The notes: generated by a model from the sequence alone, not told the origin. A stretch of DNA of 64,000 nt from Doryteuthis pealeii (GCA_023376005.1 CM042157.1:88646295-88710294), one strand, 5' to 3'; shown: positions 1 through 10,239, numbered from the stretch's first letter. Translations and numbers: made by a program.

Positions 1-255
1 AGAGAAAAGAAAGAAGAAGAAAAGCCGGTTGATTTTCTCGGATAGGCTAACAGGCCTCCAGTGTGTTTGCTTCTATAGACCCTTTCTTCTTTCGCTCGCC
101 TTCTTCTTCGGCTATTCGACACTTTTATACTTTCCATTAATCAGCTGATTATTATATGTCATTATTTTAATTCTATATTTAATAAAATATTCTCCCAAAT
201 TACATATGATTCCTCCACTTTTAGTGTTATACAATTCCCGCGTACCAAAAACCTA

Positions 256-267
256 TTATAATATATA

Positions 268-339
<72 letters not shown>

Positions 340-366
340 GAGAGAGAGAGAAACAAGAGAGAGTGT
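256..366. repeat. compound (TA)n-(GT)n-(GA)n microsatellite
   Basis: An uninterrupted TA run passes into GT and then GA repeats. This is simple sequence with no coding meaning; the short minus-strand ORF over it is made of repeat codons. Confidence 0.97.
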
Positions 367-385
367 GAAAGAGAGAAAGATCGCT

Positions 386-615
386 TGATTGATTTATCTT
401 AACGACATGTCAACCTGCTTAGGGTTATTTTATACATAAAGGTTAGGGAATCGTGTTCATTGTACATTTATATTTGAAAGGGTTGATATCTCCTTAATAA
501 ATGTGGCACTATACAGCTAAAACTGATTTATTGATTGATCTTAATGACATGACGTGTCTAGGGTTATTTTATGCCTAAAGGTTAAGAAATCATATTTCAT
601 TGTACGTTCATTTTT
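386..615 (+). repeat. two tandem units of dispersed repeat family A
   Basis: Two related units begin near 386 and 521. Each has a GATTGAT/TTAA head, GACATG, AGGGTTATTTTAT and a TAAAGGTTA block. The same unit, better preserved, recurs as a tandem pair at about 15,640 and 15,820. It is probably a SINE or LINE 3' body; no tRNA-like head is visible here. Confidence 0.6.
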
Positions 616-668
616 AGTCGTTTTTTTTTGTTTTTTTTTTTTTTTCGTCTTAAAAGTTTTCTTGTGGG

Positions 669-1847
669 GGTTTACAAAGAAATTGAGGCAAGCACAAAAA
701 TAGCTGTTTTAACCTAATTTGGGGTTGGTGAATTCAGATTTGAAATCCGTTTTTACTCATCACCTCTAGTTTTTTTAGATATGCATACTGTACACTTTGT
801 ACACATACTGTACATAAAGGCGTATATGCATTCAGGGTTAATTTCTAATATTGTGTGACTTATGTCTTCTTTTTTAGTTATTATGCAATAAATGTAAGTG
901 ATAGCATTACATTATATATATAGCTATATATCAAGACGGATTTTGGCAGTTAAGCGTAGCCAACACGTCTCAATCAACAGCGAACACAGCGTCAAGGAGA
1001 ATCCTCTGGTTGACATGAATAAGGTGCTTCTTCCTCCTCTTCACATCAAGCTTGGTTTGATGAAGAATTTCGTGAAGGCCATGGACAAAAATAGCCTTCC
1101 AACACTTGTGTACTGTGTTCCCTGTTCTCAGTGCTGCTAAGCTCAAAGAAGGCATCTTTGTCGGACCTCAGATCTGAGAAGTGTTTAGCACTTCTCAGAT
1201 CTGATTTTGAGGAGCTTCTTACCTTAAAGGAACTGAGAGCATGGGAAGCATTTTAGTCAGTCTGTACTGATTTCCTTGGTAACACACACGTACCAAGCCT
1301 GTGTTGAGAAGTTGCTAAAGACTTATGAGGATATGGGATGCCGAATGTCATTTAAAATTTATTTTCTCCATTCCCACCTCAACTTCTTCCCTCCAAACCT
1401 TGGAGCAGTGAGTGATGAGCTAGGAGAAATATTCCACCAAGACATTACGAAGATGGAGAGCAACTACCAAGGCAAGTGGAACCCCGGTATGATGGGAGAC
1501 TTCTGCTGGATGCTCTTGCATCCCGGAGGCAAAATACAGTAGATCATCTAAGAAAACACACTTCTAACTGTCTGCGGTACTATGAATTGTGTACATTGTG
1601 TCATCCAAGTATATTTATTCCGTCAATGTTCTTTATCTATCCTGTTTTATCTGTAATAAGCTGCTGCAACTGTTGAAATAAGCACGTATATACTCTGTAT
1701 ATACTAAAATAAGACTATTTAAAATACAGAAAACTAGAGGTGATAGAGCAAAACTGTTTATAAATTTGAATCCAACACACCCAAATTAGTAAAAAAAAAA
1801 CACCTATTCACATTCTTGCCACAGACAAAAAATATTTTTTGTAAACC
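669..1847 (+). mobile_element. DNA transposon remnant with degenerate terminal inverted repeats
   Basis: The left end (from GGTTTAC near 669, through CACCTCTAGTTTT at about 760) and the right end (AAAACTAGAGGTG at about 1,730, to GTAAACC at 1,841-1,847) are inverted copies of each other over roughly 110 bp, with mismatches and indels. The 1.2-kb interval holds one broken gene. I could not define a clean target-site duplication, so the superfamily is undecided. Confidence 0.6.
949..1675 (+). pseudogene. frameshifted transposon-associated gene of unknown function
   Basis: Separate frames carry pieces of one protein. At 1,000-1,085 the frame reads LPPLHIKLGLMKNFVKAMD. At about 1,146 KEGIFVGPQIR appears in another frame. 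At 1,276-1,540 the frame includes MGCRMSFKIYFLHSHLNFF, then LGAVSDELGEIFHQDI and YQGKWNPGMMGDFCW. As I remember it, this block order (LGAVSDE..GE.FHQDI after FLHSHL) belongs to a repeated uncharacterised protein family in many invertebrate genomes. Several frameshifts and in-frame stops lie between the pieces, so it cannot make a full product. The flanking inverted repeats suggest it was cargo of a DNA transposon. No catalytic motif can be named. Confidence 0.6.
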
Positions 1848-2919
1848 AGTGTATTTATATTGTATTATATAAGTACATGGAATTTTTACCAAACAATTCG
1901 ACAACCCTCTCAAGAATGTTTATAATTCTCCCGAAAATATTCAACCTCGGCATTTCTTTGCTTTGGAATTTCAAACCAACAATTTAAACAATCAGCATTC
2001 CAAATAGATTCTTTCTTTCTTTTTCATCCATAATTTCCTTTTACTTAAACTGGTTCTTTTACCTCCCTTAATTATCCAAGCCCCTTAATTATGTAACACA
2101 TGTCCCATGAACAAAATGTAAAAAAGAAATTGTTAGAAAAAAACTTTTACTGTTTTCTGTGTTTGTTTTTTGTTTTTTTGTTTTTTTTTTGTTTTTTTGT
2201 TTTTTTGTGGTTTTTTGTTTTTTGGGGTTTTTGGGGGTTTTTTTTCAAGCGAACATGCTACACCGACAATGAAGACTAATTTTTTCTATTCTGTTCTACG
2301 AGCAGAACCGTCAAAATATTTCCTTTTCGCTCAAGAACGAGGACCGAAAAAAGATAGATGTTGTCCCTCCAATGAAAGGGAACAAAAGTGAGAATTATCA
2401 CGTCACCAACGGACCCGTGACATGGAAAGCCACACTTAAAATCTAAGCGAAGACAATTACTTTCGTCTCCCTAAATATATAAACATATTTTTTAAATCCC
2501 TTATTCTTATGTAAACTTAAATTCATGTGATTTAATTGTGTGCCTTTTTTTTATTGCGTAATTCTTTAACGTTTTGCCTTGACGAGAAATTCTGATGTCA
2601 AAATCATCGTTGAATCAATTAGATTTCATCGACAATTGAAGTGTATGAAACAGCGAAGAAAAATGCTGAATATTTGTAAATCATTATTTCTGCTGAAATT
2701 AAATTTATATAAATAAAATTGATGTTTTTTTTTATTCAATTATTTATTCAAGGTAAGATTGAATGCAATTAAAATGCAGAGGGTATTTTTTTTTTTTAAA
2801 TAATGTTCATGTCAGAAACTTGTAGATCTTCACAGCTTTCCAAATTTTTATATTTGGCTGAATTTTTTAGGTTAGTCTTGATAATTTGTATTATTTGGAT
2901 TTTTCGGACTATGGTTCTC
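1848..2919. other. no gene seen; AT-rich spacer
   Basis: AT-rich sequence with a T/G homopolymer-like stretch at about 2,162-2,245 that generates a false Phe-rich ORF. I see no splice-supported exon, RNA gene or recognisable repeat. Confidence 0.6.
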
Positions 2920-3240
2920 ATATGTACACATATATACACACCATTTCGGCTGATGGGCCCTCCGGTCTTCAGGTGTTTCTGGTTGAAATCGAGGACTTTC
3001 TGAATTCATGATGCGACGAATATAAGGGATGAGCTAATACAGTTCTAAAAGACAATTATCTCTAAGTTGCAGGTTCAAAGATGATAACAAAATAAAATAC
3101 TTGACATTTGAACTCCGTTAACAGAATAAGAACAGTTTACTCCGGTGGATTGAATAAAGGGTTCGGTTTGAAGTTTCCTGAAAGCTCCCGATTACGACAT
3201 GAAGGCTCCTGAGTTCGAAGCGAATGTTTCTGAGTTGAAC
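2920..3240. repeat. two fragments of the 21-bp-minisatellite family (family V), opposite orientations
   Basis: On the minus strand, 2,940-2,985 matches the hammerhead-like tail of family V (CCTGAAGA, a stem with GGAGGG, then GAAA). On the plus strand, 3,145-3,240 matches its head (GAATAAAGGGTTCGG, CTCCCGATTACGACATGAAG, GAGTTCGAAG). Compare the fuller copies at 6,774-7,180 and 23,312-24,262. Confidence 0.6.
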
Positions 3241-3287
3241 TGTAGTTTTTTATTTCTAATGTCGGTGGGGCTTAGGGAAATCGTAGA

Positions 3288-3338
3288 TATACACCTCTGA
3301 TGAGACTTAATAAAGTTGAAACAGCTGTACGGTGATCC
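3288..3338 (+). ncRNA. degenerate hammerhead ribozyme motif, family 1
   Basis: Core CTGATGA at 3,297-3,303, stem II GACTT/AAGTT, GAAA at 3,318-3,321, stem III ACA/TGT, then A as the cleavage-site base. Stem I is only partly kept (CACC with GGTG, and a mismatch at the pair next to the core). It is homologous to the intact copies at 3,655 and 22,919, so probably a decayed member. Confidence 0.5.
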
Positions 3339-3428
3339 ACGCCGCGTGCGTTATTAGCCGAGTTTACTTGTCATGATTATTTTCAATAATTATCGAATTT
3401 TAGACGATATACGCATTGTAATTACCTT

Positions 3429-3433
3429 AATAT

Positions 3434-3489
<56 letters not shown>
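3429..3489. repeat. (TA)n microsatellite
   Basis: About 60 bp of TA between two inverted family 1 hammerhead repeats. Confidence 0.95.
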
Positions 3490-3490
<1 letters not shown>

Positions 3491-3654
3491 ATTTTTGATG
3501 TTTGTTTATTTTAGAAACGTTGCTGAATAAAGTATATATTAAATTTTTACTTGAAGGCACTTACAACGCATGTATCGCATAAAATTCGATACTTTTTCTT
3601 ATAGAAAATGAACTTGACAAGTGTAATCCCGGCAAAGGATGGCTCGGTGTGTAG

Positions 3655-3702
3655 AATACCGTACAGACTGTTTCGACTTTATTAAGTCTCATCAGCGGTA
3701 TA
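3655..3702 (-). ncRNA. type I hammerhead self-cleaving ribozyme, family 1
   Basis: On the minus strand: stem I ATACCG, core CTGATGA (plus 3,689-3,695), stem II GACTT with loop AAT and AAGTC, GAA, stem III ACA/TGT with loop GTC, cleavage base A (plus 3,662), and stem I return CGGTAT (plus 3,656-3,661), six perfect pairs. All invariant hammerhead core bases are present. A tiny stem III is typical of the short hammerheads described in Penelope-like elements and retrozymes. Compared with 22,919, stem I carries a compensatory U-A to C-G change. Confidence 0.85.
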
Positions 3703-3726
3703 TACTAACGATTTCCCTCCGACAGA

Positions 3727-3791
3727 AATCGAAACCGGGACTTCAGCAGACACAGTGTTTCACTGTGTCTGCTGAAGTCCCAGTTTCGATT
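3727..3791. other. long perfect hairpin
   Basis: Arms 3,727-3,757 and 3,761-3,791 pair over 31 positions with one mismatch (a G-T pair) and a TTT loop. It lies about 25 bp beyond the minus-strand hammerhead at 3,655-3,702, on its upstream (5') side. Confidence 0.9.
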
Positions 3792-3857
3792 AGAAAATTG
3801 AAAATTCGAGTAGAAAATTGAAAAACACAGGTTTAAATAAGTTGAGTGGTAAGATTA

Positions 3858-3908
3858 TTGGCCGACGCTGCAGTGTTTCGGTCTATTAATTAGATCATCT
3901 TCAGAGCA
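3858..3908 (-). ncRNA. degenerate hammerhead-like motif
   Basis: Minus strand: CTGAAGA (plus 3,898-3,904), an imperfect stem (ATCTA/TAGAC), CGAAAC, then a possible ACAC/GCGT stem III and C. Stem I is weak (GCT against GGC, including a wobble). It resembles the clearer sites, but I would not expect activity. Confidence 0.35.
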
Positions 3909-4032
3909 TTTGTTGGTATATGAAAGGTGATAAAAATGTTTATTACAGAATAACGAGAAAAGCAAGTGATAGTCCTTCACATATATATATACATATATTA
4001 GTCTGAATTATTTTTTATCTATCGGTGTGAGC

Positions 4033-4036
<4 letters not shown>

Positions 4037-4071
<35 letters not shown>
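4037..4071. repeat. (GA)n microsatellite
   Basis: Uninterrupted GA dinucleotide run. Confidence 0.95.
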
Positions 4072-4073
<2 letters not shown>

Positions 4074-4721
4074 ATAGCAGGAGATAAAGAAATAAAAGTC
4101 ACGCTTGAACCGAAATAAACAAATCTGATAGTAAATATTTTTGAGAGAAATATTTTCGTCATTTATAGATTTTTCTTACAACTAGTGTTGGCTTTTACGA
4201 GTCGACCTGAAAAATCTATTGAAAAGTAAATTCGTCGCTTTGAGCGAGAAATGATTTTTGAAATTTTCCGAACGAAAATAGGCGGATGTAATGTGGGTTT
4301 TTAACATCAAGAACACATGTTCAATTCTATTTCAGGTTTTCTAAGTGACGTAGTAAAAGTGTCGGAAAAGAAAATGGGGGGAAGAAAAAACAAAGAAAAC
4401 AATTACTGAATAAATATCAGGCAAGTCACAATTCTTTTGTTTGGAAGAAAATATTTTAAAACAAGAAAGTTCACTGCGAATAATTACAGTGGGAAGCGAA
4501 TGAAACAGGATTGAAAAATAAAAAAAAATAAATTGGCAAAATGAAGGAAAAAAAAAAAAATAAAACAAAACAGTAAAAAAAATTCCCGCACATCTACTTC
4601 CTTCGTTTCTAGGCGTTTTCCCAACCGAGGAAATGGATTTGCTTGAGGGTTGATCGCCCCCAACAAAATCTATTTCCAACAATCTATTGTCGCCATTTTC
4701 TTCTCTTTAAATGTCAATATT
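4072..4721. other. no gene seen
   Basis: AT-rich spacer with A-runs. The minus-strand ORFs across 4,341-4,682 are low-complexity Phe/Ser products of A-runs; I see no family similarity. Confidence 0.55.
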
Positions 4722-4965
4722 TTCTTTTCGAATAAATGAAACAAACGAAGGCGAAATTAGTTTGTCGATATTAACATGGAATATATATCTAACAACCCCT
4801 CCGCACGAGCAGTATGTGACACAAGTTCAATTTTTTAAGCGGAGTCTACCTGGTTTGAATTCAGAGTTTTCCTTCTCTTAGACCGGTTGCCTAACCGAGG
4901 TTAAAGAGCCCAGTCTGCCCTACTATTTACCCATAGCTGGATAAGGGTATAAAAACATACAATGT
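4722..4965 (-). mobile_element. tRNA-derived SINE (family S), 5'-truncated, with flank
   Basis: 4,795-4,965 is the reverse complement of the SINE body seen complete at 16,591-16,878: CAGCTATG, GCAGACTGG, CCTCGGTTAGGCAACCGG, GAAGGAAAACTCTGAATTC, then TGTCACA...CTGCTCG...GGAGGGGTTG. The tRNA-like head is missing. The 70 bp to its left (4,722-4,795) is repeated with the SINE tail at 5,745-5,890. Confidence 0.8.
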
Positions 4966-5009
4966 TGTTAAAATGAATATATTTTCATATCATTTTTCAT
5001 TGCTAATAT

Positions 5010-5605
5010 TCCGCCCTGTCGGTGGGGCGTTAGAATGCAGCGACTGCACCTCTGCAGTGGGGTAAGACTCCCCCAATGGGGCCACCTGTTGGCCGTGGGT
5101 GGCGACCCGTGATGCTTAAGGATAGAGCCCAGGTGGATGAGCAGTTCATGACATGCAATACTCCACTTTGGCCCTATCTTGGGCTAGACGGGCGGTCGGA
5201 GAGGTCCCCTCCGATCAATCGGCTGGTCACGTCAAGCCCTAGCACCTATATGATTTTCCCAACCCTATTGCCTTTATGGCAAGCCCCAACCCCTTTTTAT
5301 CATATGGGTGCTAGAAGGCGGTGGCTGTGGGTCTACATGTCCTGGGAATGACGTTAAACTTTATCTGATGGTGAGGTTCCAGTTTTGGAGGTTTGGGGAA
5401 TGTGGAGCACCCCTTTATCACCATTGCTCCCAGGTCCAATTTGACCCGGAGTGGTAGTACCTGTTAGGGTCCCATCTATGGGTTAAATAGAAAAATATAT
5501 TTATAAAAAAATTGTATTATCCATTAAGAATTGATTTATTTCAAAACTTTATCGGCATTAAATGACCCACTGAGGTTGATATGCAGTAAAACAAACCAAA
5601 CCAAA
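5010..5605 (+). repeat. dispersed repeat family B, longest copy
   Basis: A GC-richer 0.6-kb repeat. Landmarks are GGGCGGTCGGAGAGG, CCGATCAATCGGCTGG, CACCTATATGATT, CATATGGGTGCTAGAAGGCG, ATGACGTTAAAC, ATCACCATTGCTCCCAGG, GGTAGTACCTGTTAGGGTCC, ACCCACTGAGGTTGATATGC and an (AAACC)n tail. Partial copies lie at 27,728-27,995 (+) and 32,091-32,431 (-). Its central part is also in the tRNA-headed SINE at 38,060-38,480. It looks like a SINE body; the head of this copy is not tRNA-like to my eye. Confidence 0.7.
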
Positions 5606-5636
5606 TCATTGTTAATATTGACTATATTTCATTGTA

Positions 5637-5720
5637 TATGTGCTAGAAAGCAGTGGCTGAGGGTCTTGATGCCCTGAGTATGACGTTAAACTCTATCTGA
5701 CGTTGGAGTTCCAATTAAGA
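5637..5720 (+). repeat. family B fragment, second tandem piece
   Basis: GTGCTAGAAAGCAGTGGCTG, then ATGACGTTAAACTCTATCTG and GGAGTTCCA repeat the middle of the family B copy just upstream. Confidence 0.65.
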
Positions 5721-5744
5721 GCTTTGTTGAGTGTGAAAAACCCT

Positions 5745-5890
5745 TTCATTTTGAATAAATGAAACAAACGGAGGCGAAATTAGTTTGTCGATATTAACAT
5801 GGAATATATATCTACCAATCCCTCCGCACGAGCAGGATGTGACACAAGTTCAATTTCTTAAGCGAATTTTAAAAGGTTTGAATTCAGCTG
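5745..5890 (-). mobile_element. SINE family S tail with duplicated flank
   Basis: Near-identical to 4,722-4,870: the same AT-rich flank (AATAAATGAAACAAACG, GGCGAAATTAGTTTGTCG) followed by the reverse-complement SINE tail. The pair is a direct local duplication about 1.02 kb apart that brackets the family B repeat. Confidence 0.7.
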
Positions 5891-6535
5891 AGTCGCTCAA
5901 AAAAAAGCACTCCCCAACTTTTACTTATCCTAAGAACTTTCACCCGGAGAGACGTCTCAACAGCAACCCAAAACGACGGCGAGTAGAAATCCCTTTCTAG
6001 CGCTAATTCACCAATGAACTGTTAATTGCACCTCTCAATATAAGTCTGGTATCAAATGCCAACAAATTTGCAGCAATTTTTGTACCTTTATAATACAAGT
6101 GTTTTAATTCCATTGTGTTGTCCGATTCTTAAACGACCAACCTCTTGACCTCTGATTTCTTCTACTTCATATTTTTCTATCAAAGATTTTTAAATAAAAT
6201 AAACGAAGTATTTATAAATCAGATCAAGGTGATGGAACCAAAATAAAATCCGGAATTAGAAATAACTAGAAGCGGCTACTCAGTGTCGCCTTGGTAAGGG
6301 TGGGGTGGCAAAAAGCCATCGTATATTGATTTGTTTACTTTTAAGATTCACAAATGCTGGAATTTTAAAGTAGTATTTCAATTCTATTTCTATGTATATT
6401 TTAATTTTTAAATATCTTCGAACATAAATCAAATATTCATAATTTTTGCACAAAAATCAAGATCCGATGATATGTAATGTGTATATAGATTTTACTATTT
6501 CGTTAATTGTTTTATTTTTGTGGTTTCATCCGTAA
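5891..6535. other. no gene seen
   Basis: AT-rich unique-looking spacer. I recognise no repeat or coding similarity. Confidence 0.5.
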
Positions 6536-6571
6536 AAAAACATACATACATACATACATATATATATACAC
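6536..6571. repeat. (CATA)n then (TA)n microsatellite
   Basis: Six or so CATA units followed by TATATATA. Confidence 0.9.
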
Positions 6572-6773
6572 CAACGGTGCTTTATATATTTATAGATGGT
6601 TATTTTCATCAAGTTATCAAAATGTAGGTATTTTAAAAAACCCGTTCGCCATTCAATAGTAATGCATTCATAGTAATGGATCTGCGAGACTAACTTGCTG
6701 ACTAATACACCACGATGAGACGTATGAAGTATTTGGCTGTAAATCCTCTGCTCTAAGAGGAGCAAATGTTTTT

Positions 6774-7180
6774 TTAGATCTTGCGAATATAAATAAAACG
6801 GCCTTTTCTTAGGAATATCACTATTCTTAGTATTATCTGCGTTATTCGGACTATTGTCCCCATCTTCATTGTTATTTTTACAACGTTTCGGCCGATATAC
6901 CCTCCGGCCTTCTTCAGGTATTTCTTGTCGGACTCGGGAACCTTCTTTTCGAACTCGGGAACCTTCTTGTCGTATTCGGGAACTTTCTTGTCGTATTCGG
7001 GAGCCATCACGAACTTTGAACCTAACCCTTTATTTATTCCACGGGGGTATCCTGTTCTCATTCCGCTAACCATAGCTGGGGTAGGAGTTGTGTTAATTAA
7101 TTATTTTTCTAACTGCTTTCACTCAGGATTGAACTCGGGTTCCAGAGATAATTGTCACTTAGAACTGTCTTAACCTAACT
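6774..7180 (-). repeat. family V repeat with short 21-bp minisatellite and hammerhead-like tail
   Basis: On the minus strand: a head (CGGAATGAGAACAGGATACC, GAATAAAGGGTTAGG), about four 21-bp units reading PEYDKKV or PEFEKKV, then GACAAGAAATACCTGAAGA and a GGCC-bounded stem with GAAAC. It stays open for 99 codons (6,774-7,073), but the start lies in the repeat head and the end is AT-rich, so I do not call a gene. Fuller copy at 23,312-24,262. Confidence 0.65.
6880..6926 (-). ncRNA. hammerhead-like motif at the end of family V
   Basis: Minus strand: stem I TAC, core CTGAAGA (plus 6,911-6,917), an extra A, stem GGCCG/CGGCC with a 10-nt loop, GAAA (plus 6,886-6,889), ACGU, U, then GTA. Only a 3-bp stem I and a 2-bp stem III are possible. 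The core is intact but the structure is marginal. Confidence 0.4.
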
Positions 7181-7215
7181 GCCTTATGCACTCGGCCATG
7201 TGTCCAATTGGACAA

Positions 7216-7310
7216 TTGAGTGTGAAGAAGGCCGGAGGGTATATCGGCCGAAACGTTGTACAAATAACAATGAAGATGGGGACAATAGTCCGAATAACGC
7301 AGATAATACT
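7216..7310 (+). repeat. family V tail fragment
   Basis: Inverted relative to 6,800-6,920 and nearly identical: GGCCGGAGGGTATATCGGCC, GAAACGTTGTA, CAATGAAGATGGGGACAAT, CGAATAACGCAGATAATACT. The core reads GTGAAGA here, which breaks the hammerhead consensus. Confidence 0.75.
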
Positions 7311-7319
7311 AATCTTCAA

Positions 7320-8270
7320 GCCTCATCTCAAACATTCAGAGAAATCACTATTCGTTTTGTTCTATTTTCTGCAAAATACATTTAAGATGTAGTTGGGTGC
7401 TTCATCAGCGATTTTCTTTTGGTTTCGGGTTTTTTCAACATCATACCCCCTTTGCAAAAGTGACCCCGTCGAGATTAGACATATTTCAATCTGCATCAGC
7501 CTTTCTCAGTCTGTCTCAGTCTGCATCCTTGTTAAGTATCTGGTCAGCATCCTAGGTTCCAGATGTAATAAGTAAGTAAGCAAGCCAATAAGAATCCGGT
7601 GTTAAAATATTCCTTGTAAGTCCTTCGTCCAAGAGAATCCAAATGTCAATGAAATAAGCTCAGAATGTTGTCTCTATTAATACAGCAGAAGCAGCAGCAG
7701 CAGTGCCAGTGATTGGACAATAGAAATGCCTTCGGTGGTCACGTGGTAGTCAACGAGTCTATATTTAGGAGTGACCATTTGCCCCATGCCTTATATCACA
7801 AAATAATTCAACAATCCTCAGTCTTTCTCAGTTTGTATTGTAACACCTACGGCGGCCAGAAGGAATCATTTGCACATCATTACTTCATCGCTCCTGCATT
7901 CCTGCACTTATCTCGCTGGCCATGATCTCGCCCCTGTCATCTGTTATCTCACTTAGGATCTATTGTGTCCGCGACAAATGCTCCCGGGACTCCCGCCGAC
8001 AGGTGAACAATAAATAACAAAGAAGAGAGAGAACAAATCACAAACAAAACAAAACAGAGTAGGGTTAACATTTAAAATGGCAAGAGATGAAGTATATAGT
8101 ACTTGGTTCTTTCTCTATTATCTGCAACTCTCTGAGTTCTATCATTATCTCTGTCGACAGAGAGGGGGCGCCGGTCAAGACCACTGTGTAGGTTGTCTTC
8201 CCTGCTACTAAGGGCGGTCTGTCTCCAAACTCACTACCGGCCGACATGATTCACTATCTCCTATCTACGA
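7320..8270. other. no gene seen
   Basis: Mixed-composition spacer with a short CAG-rich patch at about 7,684-7,703 and TCAGTCTG-rich sequence near 7,490-7,530. ORFs of 60-70 codons here look random. Confidence 0.5.

Positions 8271-8331
<61 letters not shown>
8271..8331. repeat. (CA)n-(TA)n microsatellite
   Basis: CA run to about 8,299, then TA to 8,331. Confidence 0.96.
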
Positions 8332-8334
<3 letters not shown>

Positions 8335-8394
8335 TTTTTTCCGTAGTTACGGTCTTTCCATGTGTGGTTTAACCAAGCTTATTCCTTTACCTTA

Positions 8395-8565
8395 TTGTTA
8401 TTATCATTATTATTTGTTACTTTTTTTTTTAATTTTTTTATTTTATTTTTTATTTTAATTTTTTTATTTTTATTTTTTTTTTTTTTTATTTCTATTTTAT
8501 TTCTATATTATTTTGTTATCTTTATTTTTTCTTTCTTCTCTTCTTTTTTTCTTTCTATTATTTTT
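8395..8565. repeat. T-rich low-complexity tract
   Basis: Roughly 170 bp of T-runs with interspersed A and C. It produces a spurious Phe-rich ORF. Confidence 0.85.
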
Positions 8566-8788
8566 AGCCTTTGAAATTCTGCTCATTTGTATATATCCTC
8601 TTAGCAGACTATTTTCTCCAAGAATCTCCCCAAGCTAAGCCACACCTCATCCAAAACATAGACCTCTCCGCCTCATCCAAAGAAACTAACCCCACCCATT
8701 CCAAAAAAGACAACCAACCCTCCCTCCCCTAAATTGTTAGATATAAAAGAAGATTACTTTGGGAAATTCTCAGTAAGAGTCATGTCTT

Positions 8789-8841
8789 TGATTACCTGAA
8801 GATGCCGTATTAATACGGTTGAAATAAAATTATTGTAATGA
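8789..8841 (+). ncRNA. type I hammerhead ribozyme, family 2
   Basis: Stem I ATTAC (8,791-8,795), core CTGAAGA (8,796-8,802), stem II CCGTA/TACGG with loop TTAA, GAAA (8,821-8,824), stem III ATAA/TTAT with loop AA, cleavage base T (8,834), stem I return GTAAT (8,835-8,839). Five perfect stem I pairs close the structure. The pair next to the core in stem II is a T-T mismatch followed by G-T, a weakness. Position 7 of the core (T or A) is not conserved in hammerheads, so CTGAAGA is acceptable. Confidence 0.75.
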
Positions 8842-8859
8842 AGCAAGTTTAGAGTTTTT

Positions 8860-9771
8860 CTTCATTTACTAAATATATATATTTATATAATATATATATA
8901 TATCAAATAGCGAATATGTGGTGGAGAAAACATCAACATCTTTTAGACTAAGATATAATAACCACAAATCCACAATAAAAACTCAAATCCCCGCAAAGTA
9001 CAAAAGCACTTCACTTTAACACCCTACCACCACAACCTTACACACCTCAAATGTATTTTAATAGAACACGCATTTCCAACAACCAATCTCGAAAAGCAAG
9101 CAGAAACTAAATGAATGGTCTAAAAATTACAAACTACGGTGAGGGATTGAACGTTGACATCGGAATACTCCGTTATTATAATTTTTTTACAGACGCGCCG
9201 CTCAATAAGAACAGAGACAAAAGATCCGTGAACAGAGCAACATTAATTTTAAAAAGGGTATCTAACGAACCCGAAAATTTATGAAAAAAATAATTATAAA
9301 AAATAATGAATCCAATACTCCATAACATCGAGTTTCATTTCATTATTTTAGATGCTTCGTCGTTAATAACCCCCAACTTAAAACACACACACACACACAC
9401 ATATATTATATAATAATATAAATAGATATTGATATAAATATTATATAATAGGTAAACTACAGACATGTGTTCGAGTATCACCTCTCATCATGTTAGTTTA
9501 ATACCATTAGCAGCTACCTCTGGCAGGTTCGAGACCCGAACGAACTTACGCTCGTTCAAACCTCTTACCCATACGACCACAGTTCAGCTGCCAAGTGTAT
9601 AGCAGGCTATTTACTCGCTACATTTCTAAGTGGAAATGAATTCACCTAGAGGTCTCAAACTTTGTAAACAAAGTGAGTCTTAGCTGAACGCCGAATACGC
9701 GTGAATTTGCAATTAAATCCCTTCTAAATAAAGTGCTCAACCGAAATTGGGAGTTTGTATAATATATATAA

Positions 9772-9816
<45 letters not shown>

Positions 9817-10235
9817 AACTACACACCAGATGCATGCCTCCAAATGCATTCTGCCACCTGTTTGCAGGTTGCGAAATGCAGTATCACATAATCCAAGTTG
9901 GTAATGTTATCAGCACTTTTCTTGCGCCGCCTCTCAGCAATAAATTATTTCGGCGTTTATTTGGGGTCGCGGTTGTTAAAATACCTTAAAATCTTCAGTT
10001 CATTCAAATGAAATGAATTTTGAATTTACCAGCTCCGGTTTACACGTAATGGATTGGTTAGCAAAAGAGGGGAAACAGAAATGAGGCTGCCCATCCCCGC
10101 TCGATATAAAAAGACATTTGTGTGCCAGCTTACGCCAAAGAGTAGAATCCCAGAAAATCTGCTTACAAAAAAATTGTTATGGGCCGTTGGCCTGAGCTGT
10201 GCATAGAGCTTGCTAAATCGGTTGTTTCTGTGTTC
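8860..10235. other. no gene seen; several microsatellites
   Basis: Contains (TA)n at about 8,870-8,903, (CA)n at 9,382-9,400, AT-rich repeats near 9,400-9,450 and (TA)n at 9,776-9,806. A tRNA-B-box-like GGTTCGAGACC lies at about 9,527, but I could not place a convincing A box. Confidence 0.5.
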
Positions 10236-10239
10236 CTAA

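Larger units (their letters stand above)
3288..3702. mobile_element. family 1 hammerhead repeat, inverted pair around (TA)n
   Basis: A plus-strand copy (from 3,297) and a minus-strand copy (ending at 3,695) face outward from a (TA)n tract at 3,429-3,489. Each hammerhead is followed by the same roughly 115-bp body containing ACTTGTCA, an AATTATCGAATTTTA block and a GCATTGTAATTGCC-like end. The same arrangement recurs at 22,716-22,975. I take it as a non-autonomous retroelement related to Penelope-like elements (inference). Confidence 0.6.

Noticed and set aside
5076..5351. 91-codon ORF in the GC-rich part of family B
   Set aside because: The same sequence is a dispersed repeat with indels in other copies that break the frame.
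9495..9640. tRNA gene or SINE head
   Set aside because: A B-box-like GGTTCGAGACC is present, but I cannot find an A box at a suitable distance or fold a cloverleaf.
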